In this document: piece by piece, positions 6,300 through 9,850 of the stretch
How positions within the stretch are numbered: the first letter of the stretch is position 1
Layout of the letters: each line of letters begins with the position of its first letter
The notes under the pieces: generated by a model
Told to the model about the DNA's origin: nothing
Databases searched by the model: none
The model's input: the letters and a program-made list of their open reading frames with translations, nothing else
Translations under genes and position numbers: made by a program
Assembly (NCBI GenBank): GCA_030626915.1
Contig: DAOUTC010000038.1
Coordinates: 1-9,850 of the forward strand
Direction of reading: 5' to 3'
Source of the DNA: Dehalococcoidia bacterium
Lineage (GTDB): Bacteria > Chloroflexota > Dehalococcoidia > GIF9 > AB-539-J10
DNA: 9,850 bases

Positions 6300-7562
6300 A
6301 TGATAGAGCTTAGTCGAGTATTTGAAGGCCACTGGTTAACTAGAATCGATGAGTATAGGCATACCCCCAGGGTGACTTTTGGTATCGGAGCGGTGAGTAA
6401 GGTAGGGCAATTAGCCAAGGAGATTGCCAAGAACACAAACTGCATAATAATCACTGATAAGACATTAAGGGAAATTGGTTTAATTGAAGGCGCAAAGAAA
6501 TCTTTAGAGAGCGCAGGTTTTGCAATTGACGTTTATGAGTCAGAAGTAAAAGAGCCTGTATTAGAAGAAACGAAAAAAGTCATCAATGCTGTAAAAAGGA
6601 AAGATTATGGCCTTGTGGTTGGCATTGGTGGTGGTGCTGTTATGGATAAAGCTAAGATGGGTGCTGTTATGTCAGAGACGCCTGGTGAATTAGAGGAATA
6701 TGTTTGCCCCAGTACTAAGCCTTTGATGGGGTCAAAACCCAAACTTCTAATCCCTACCACCTCAGGAACTGGCAGTGAATGTTCTAATACGGCTGTAGTA
6801 ATAGTACTGCATAAAGATATAGGGTCAATAAAAACATGGATAACCGGGGATGCAGTTCTGGCTGATGCTGCTGTAATAGACCCGAGTTTAACCGTGGGGT
6901 TACCTCCCAGGGTAACTGCTGGAACTGGAATGGATGCTATGAGCCATACGGCTGAAGCTGTTTTATCTTTGCAGGCAAATCCTTTTTCTGATGCCTTATC
7001 GTTAAAGGCGGTAGAACTTGTATCCCAAAATCTGAGAACAGCATATCACCAAGGAAATAACGTTGAGGCAAGATGGAATATGTCTTTAGCAGCCTCAATA
7101 GGCGGAATAGTTATAAGCTACCCTTGGGTAGCTGGACCTGCAGTACTATGTCATGCAGCTTCTGAGGGAATATCAGCAAGATATGATATTCCACATGGCG
7201 AGGCCTGTGGTGTATTACTTCCCTTCGTATATTGGTACAACCTGCCAGACGCTTATGCTACGAAGAAGTTAGCGAAAATAGCCGAGGCAATGGGAGAAGA
7301 TGTAGCTGGTTTGAGTACCAGGGAAGCAGCTCAAGAAGCTATTACAGCCACCTTCGATCTACTGGAAGACGTTGGTTTACCTGTAAGCTTGAAAGACTAC
7401 AATGTGCCGGAGAAAGATATTCCCGCGATTTCAGAGTATATATTAGGTCGAGCTGAAGAGATGTATTCGATGTCTCAGTACAATCCAAGGAAGGCAACTT
7501 TGGAAAATATGAAGGAATTCTTTAACAAAGCACTTGAAGGAAGAGAATCTATCGGGCTTTAG
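6300..7562 (+). CDS. Iron-containing (group III) alcohol dehydrogenase
   Basis: NAD(P)-dependent, metal-dependent alcohol dehydrogenase, 420 residues, that interconverts an alcohol and an aldehyde or ketone in the cytoplasm. The N-terminal nucleotide-binding half has GIGGGAVMDKAK (109-119 region, the GGGSxxD-type motif) and PTTSGTGSE (152-160). The helical C-terminal half carries the four metal ligands in the family pattern: Asp212 and His216 in GTGMDAMSHTAEA, His285 in CHAASEG, and His299 in DIPHGEA. All key residues are present, so it should be active with Fe2+ or another divalent metal. ATG at 6300 follows AAAGGAGG with eight-base spacing. The gene is first after the glycine riboswitch and 49 bases before the AOR-family gene, so the two probably form an operon acting on the same aldehyde. 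The substrate cannot be read from the sequence; hydroxyacid or short-chain alcohol specificity are both possible within the family. Confidence 0.92.
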   Translation: MIELSRVFEGHWLTRIDEYRHTPRVTFGIGAVSKVGQLAKEIAKNTNCIIITDKTLREIGLIEGAKKSLESAGFAIDVYESEVKEPVLEETKKVINAVKRKDYGLVVGIGGGAVMDKAKMGAVMSETPGELEEYVCPSTKPLMGSKPKLLIPTTSGTGSECSNTAVVIVLHKDIGSIKTWITGDAVLADAAVIDPSLTVGLPPRVTAGTGMDAMSHTAEAVLSLQANPFSDALSLKAVELVSQNLRTAYHQGNNVEARWNMSLAASIGGIVISYPWVAGPAVLCHAASEGISARYDIPHGEACGVLLPFVYWYNLPDAYATKKLAKIAEAMGEDVAGLSTREAAQEAITATFDLLEDVGLPVSLKDYNVPEKDIPAISEYILGRAEEMYSMSQYNPRKATLENMKEFFNKALEGRESIGL

Positions 7563-7611
7563 TAATTTTGCACCTGGATAGGTTTTAAATATTAAGCGAA
7601 GGAGGTATAAG

Positions 7612-9501
7612 ATGAATTTAACAGGACATACCCAATTATATGGGTATGCAGGTAAACTATTAAGAATAGATTTAAGTGAAGGAAAGGTTAGTTTTGAAGA
7701 GACCAAGCCTGAAATATTAAGAAAGTTTCTGGGTGGAGTCGGATACGGTGTAAAACTGTTATACGATGAAATTCCAGCGGGTATCGATCCCTTGAGCCCG
7801 GAAAATAAAGTGGTGTTTACCACAGGTCCCTTAACTGGCACAGGGGCTCCCGGGTCAGGGTTTGCTGAGGTTTGTTTTAAATCTCCGCTTACTGGCATTT
7901 GGGGCGAAGCAAAATGCAGTGGGGAGTGGGGTGGTGTTTTAAGAAGAGCAGGCTATGATTTCCTGGTGATAGAAGGCAAAGCTAAAGAACCGAAATACAT
8001 CGTAATTCATGATAGTAAAGTGGAGATAAGACCTGCAGGAAAACTGAAGGGTAAAACAACGTCTCAAAAAGATAAACTTATTAAGGAAGAGTTGAAGGAC
8101 GAGAAGTTTGAAATTGCAGTTATAGGTACCGCAGGTGAAAAGTTAGTGAGGTTTGCCAATATCATGATTGGAGGACGAGCGTTTGGAAGATGTGGAGCAG
8201 GGGCAGTGATGGGTGCAAAAAACTTGCTCGCAATTGCAGTAAAAGGTACCGGGAAAATTCCTGTTGCCAAGCCAGATGAATTCTCATTAGCGTGTAAAGA
8301 GTGTAATAAGAAAGTTTTAGCCACGGCTGGAAAAGATGGTTGGGCTCCAGATGGTACTACGGGGGACATAGTTGGGAATGACTTTCTAGGGGATATACCG
8401 ACGAAGAATTGGAGATCTAACTCATGGGGGAAAGGTAAGGAGCTTTATGGCTACTTTAAGAAAAACAACTTGGTGAGAGCCAATCCATGCTACAAAGGAT
8501 GCGTACTGCGCTGTGGCAGAATTGCTAGGGTAGAATCTGGGAAGTGGAAAACTCCTGAACATGAAGGAAACGAATATGAAAGCATTTGTGCTCTTACTTT
8601 TTTTGTATTAAATGAGGATATGGATGCTGCAGTACACGCAGACTATTTATGTAATGAGTATGGTTTAGATACAATATCTGCGGGTGCAGTTATTGCTTTT
8701 GCTATGGACTGTTATGAGAAGGGTATTATTAGTAAAGAAGAGGCTGATGGTTTAGATCTCACCTGGGGAAACGCTGAAACTATGGTTGAATTGCTTAAGA
8801 AAATAGCTAATAGGGATGGGATAGGCCAAGTTTTAGGTGAAGGAGTTAGGCGTGCTTCTCAAGAAATTGGTAAGGGCTCAGACACCTTGGCGATTCAGGT
8901 AAAAGGTCTTGAAGGGCCTGCACATGATGCAAGGTCCGGGAAAACTCTTGCGGTAATGTATGGGCTGAGCAATAGAGGTATGTGTCATATTCATCCACTT
9001 GAAGGTATGGCTTATGACAGTGGTAATAAATGCGATTTTGGACTAATTCCTTATGGGGTTCCTGACCCTCAAACTGTGGATCGCTTTGCTGAAGAGGGCA
9101 AAGGGAAAATAGCAAAAAGGTTGCAGGATTTTGGAGTAGTGCCTGATATTGTGGGGATTTGTAAGTTCTACATATATAATGGCTTAGGGCCCCCGGAACT
9201 GGCTAAGTTGCTTTCCCTATTAACTGGCTGGGATATAGATGGGGAGGAACTTTTGAACATAGGAGAGCGTGTTTATAATCTTCAGAGGATGTTTAATGTT
9301 AGAGAAGGGGTAAGGAAAAGCGATGATATGCTTCCGGAGAGAGCGCTTAAGCTACCAGAATTTGGGAAATATTCCTCAGTTGAGGAATGCGAAATTAAAA
9401 ATTACAACCGAATGTTAGAAGAATGTTATGAAGCAAGGGGATGGGATTTAGAAACTGGCATTCCTCATACCGATAAGCTTAGCCAGCTTGGCCTGAAGTG
9501 A
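7612..9501 (+). CDS. Aldehyde:ferredoxin oxidoreductase family tungstoenzyme
   Basis: A 629-residue member of the AOR family, enzymes that carry tungsten bis-pyranopterin and one [4Fe-4S] cluster and convert aldehydes to acids with ferredoxin as partner, reversibly in some anaerobes. The N-terminal AOR domain is typical (GYAGKLLRIDL at 11-21, TGPLTGTGAPGSG at 71-83, GRCGAGAVMGAKNLLAIAV at 192-210). Cluster ligands are Cys293, Cys297, Cys301 and, distally, Cys517 in DIVGICK. The pterin-associated GLDTISAGA lies at 351-359. No signal peptide is present, so it is cytoplasmic. Two details differ from Pyrococcus AOR: the first cysteines are spaced C-x3-C-x3-C rather than C-x2-C-x3-C, and GRCGAG replaces GRGGLG. 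It may therefore belong to another AOR subfamily with a different substrate. ATG at 7612 has AAGGAGG six bases upstream. It probably shares a transcript with the alcohol dehydrogenase; gcvPA follows after 135 bases. Confidence 0.92.
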   Translation: MNLTGHTQLYGYAGKLLRIDLSEGKVSFEETKPEILRKFLGGVGYGVKLLYDEIPAGIDPLSPENKVVFTTGPLTGTGAPGSGFAEVCFKSPLTGIWGEAKCSGEWGGVLRRAGYDFLVIEGKAKEPKYIVIHDSKVEIRPAGKLKGKTTSQKDKLIKEELKDEKFEIAVIGTAGEKLVRFANIMIGGRAFGRCGAGAVMGAKNLLAIAVKGTGKIPVAKPDEFSLACKECNKKVLATAGKDGWAPDGTTGDIVGNDFLGDIPTKNWRSNSWGKGKELYGYFKKNNLVRANPCYKGCVLRCGRIARVESGKWKTPEHEGNEYESICALTFFVLNEDMDAAVHADYLCNEYGLDTISAGAVIAFAMDCYEKGIISKEEADGLDLTWGNAETMVELLKKIANRDGIGQVLGEGVRRASQEIGKGSDTLAIQVKGLEGPAHDARSGKTLAVMYGLSNRGMCHIHPLEGMAYDSGNKCDFGLIPYGVPDPQTVDRFAEEGKGKIAKRLQDFGVVPDIVGICKFYIYNGLGPPELAKLLSLLTGWDIDGEELLNIGERVYNLQRMFNVREGVRKSDDMLPERALKLPEFGKYSSVEECEIKNYNRMLEECYEARGWDLETGIPHTDKLSQLGLK

Positions 9502-9514
9502 AGAAAAAGCTCTT

Positions 9515-9574
9515 AGTGGTTGGTGGTAAGACCTTCCTTTTTTGCTCTAGGTTCTTACCACCTTATCACTTTTC
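9515..9574 (+). terminator. Strong hairpin between the AOR-family gene and gcvPA
   Basis: GGTGGTAAGA (9522-9531) pairs perfectly with TCTTACCACC (9553-9562). The helix can be extended across an internal loop by AGTG (9515-9518) with CACT (9567-9570), and inner pairs CCT (9532-9534) with AGG (9549-9551) may add to it. It is followed only by TTTT (9571-9574). It may be a partial terminator that lowers gcvPA expression, or an RNA-processing or stabilising hairpin protecting the upstream message. The short U tract makes full termination uncertain. No separate promoter for gcvPA is obvious in the remaining 60 bases. Confidence 0.5.
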
Positions 9575-9636
9575 CACACAAATCAGCATAGAGCCGGTCA
9601 AGAATGCTCGTGAAATGAAGAGAGGAGGTAAAAGAT

Positions 9637-9850
9637 GTGAGATATATTCCAAATACTGAAGAACAGAAAAAAGAAATGCTGAGAGAGATTGGCGTTTCTT
9701 CTTTTGAAGATTTAATTAAAAGCGTGCCACAAGAAGTTCGTTTTAAAGGAAGATTAAATGTTCCGGAAGCAATTCCTGAGACTGAACTAGAAGAAAAGAT
9801 TTACAAGATTGCCAGGAAAAACTCAGATTTTTTCTTAATGAAACCCCTTA
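9637..9850 (+). CDS. gcvPA: Glycine dehydrogenase (decarboxylating) subunit 1, partial
   Basis: The first 71 codons of the P-protein alpha subunit of the glycine cleavage system, cut off by the window end. With subunit 2 (GcvPB) it forms the pyridoxal phosphate enzyme that decarboxylates glycine and passes the aminomethyl group to lipoyl-GcvH. The N-terminus MRYIPNTEEQKKEML, followed by IGVSSFEDLIKSVPQEVR, is the signature opening of the split P-protein family (about 440-450 residues when complete). The start is GTG at 9637, with GAGGAGG ending at 9628, eight bases upstream. An out-of-frame ATG overlaps it and meets TGA immediately, so it is not the start. The catalytic region is outside the window. 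Its presence downstream of a glycine riboswitch agrees with the known regulation of glycine cleavage genes; gcvPB and perhaps gcvT/gcvH are expected just beyond. Confidence 0.93.
   Translation, partial: MRYIPNTEEQKKEMLREIGVSSFEDLIKSVPQEVRFKGRLNVPEAIPETELEEKIYKIARKNSDFFLMKPL

Noticed and set aside
7443..7898. 151-codon open frame on the - strand across the adh/aor junction
   Set aside because: It lies antisense to two well-supported genes, has no family resemblance and no ribosome binding site; it is a shadow of coding sequence.
9635..9640. ATG at 9635 as the gcvPA start
   Set aside because: It is followed at once by TGA and is out of frame; GTG at 9637 gives the family N-terminus.

Overview
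The window looks like a chromosomal segment of an uncultured anaerobic bacterium. Three traits suggest Chloroflexota, class Dehalococcoidia or a near relative: the style of the MetG, FtsH and GuaB3-type proteins, the imperfect AT-rich inverted repeat near 350-480, and the tungsten-type aldehyde oxidoreductase. This placement comes from recognition of family style, not from a search. No phage, transposase, CRISPR array or toxin-antitoxin genes are visible.

Layout. Three tRNA genes (Gly-GCC, Cys-GCA, Leu-TAA) open the window on the + strand. A 130-base imperfect inverted repeat with an internal 14-base period follows. A GuaB3-type IMP dehydrogenase-family gene lies on the - strand with a clear sigma70-type promoter. 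Divergent from it is a small four-cysteine putative zinc protein followed by metG (methionyl-tRNA synthetase). Convergent to metG is ftsH (membrane AAA+ zinc protease). A 670-base intergenic region then carries the main regulatory feature: a TTGACA-type promoter, a tandem glycine riboswitch (two aptamers) and an intrinsic terminator, all on the + strand. Downstream are an iron-containing alcohol dehydrogenase, an aldehyde:ferredoxin oxidoreductase (AOR) family protein, and the first 71 codons of gcvPA (glycine dehydrogenase subunit 1), cut by the window edge.

How the parts fit. The left half is housekeeping (tRNAs, purine metabolism, translation, membrane proteolysis). The right half appears to be one glycine-responsive unit. 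The outer helix of the second aptamer shares its 3' strand with the terminator, so glycine binding should block termination and switch the genes on. The unusual point is that the first two genes after the switch are redox enzymes for alcohols and aldehydes, not glycine-cleavage genes; gcvPA comes third. This suggests that an alcohol/aldehyde/acid conversion is co-expressed with glycine cleavage, for example to handle acetaldehyde released with glycine from threonine. That link is inference; the substrates cannot be read from the sequence.
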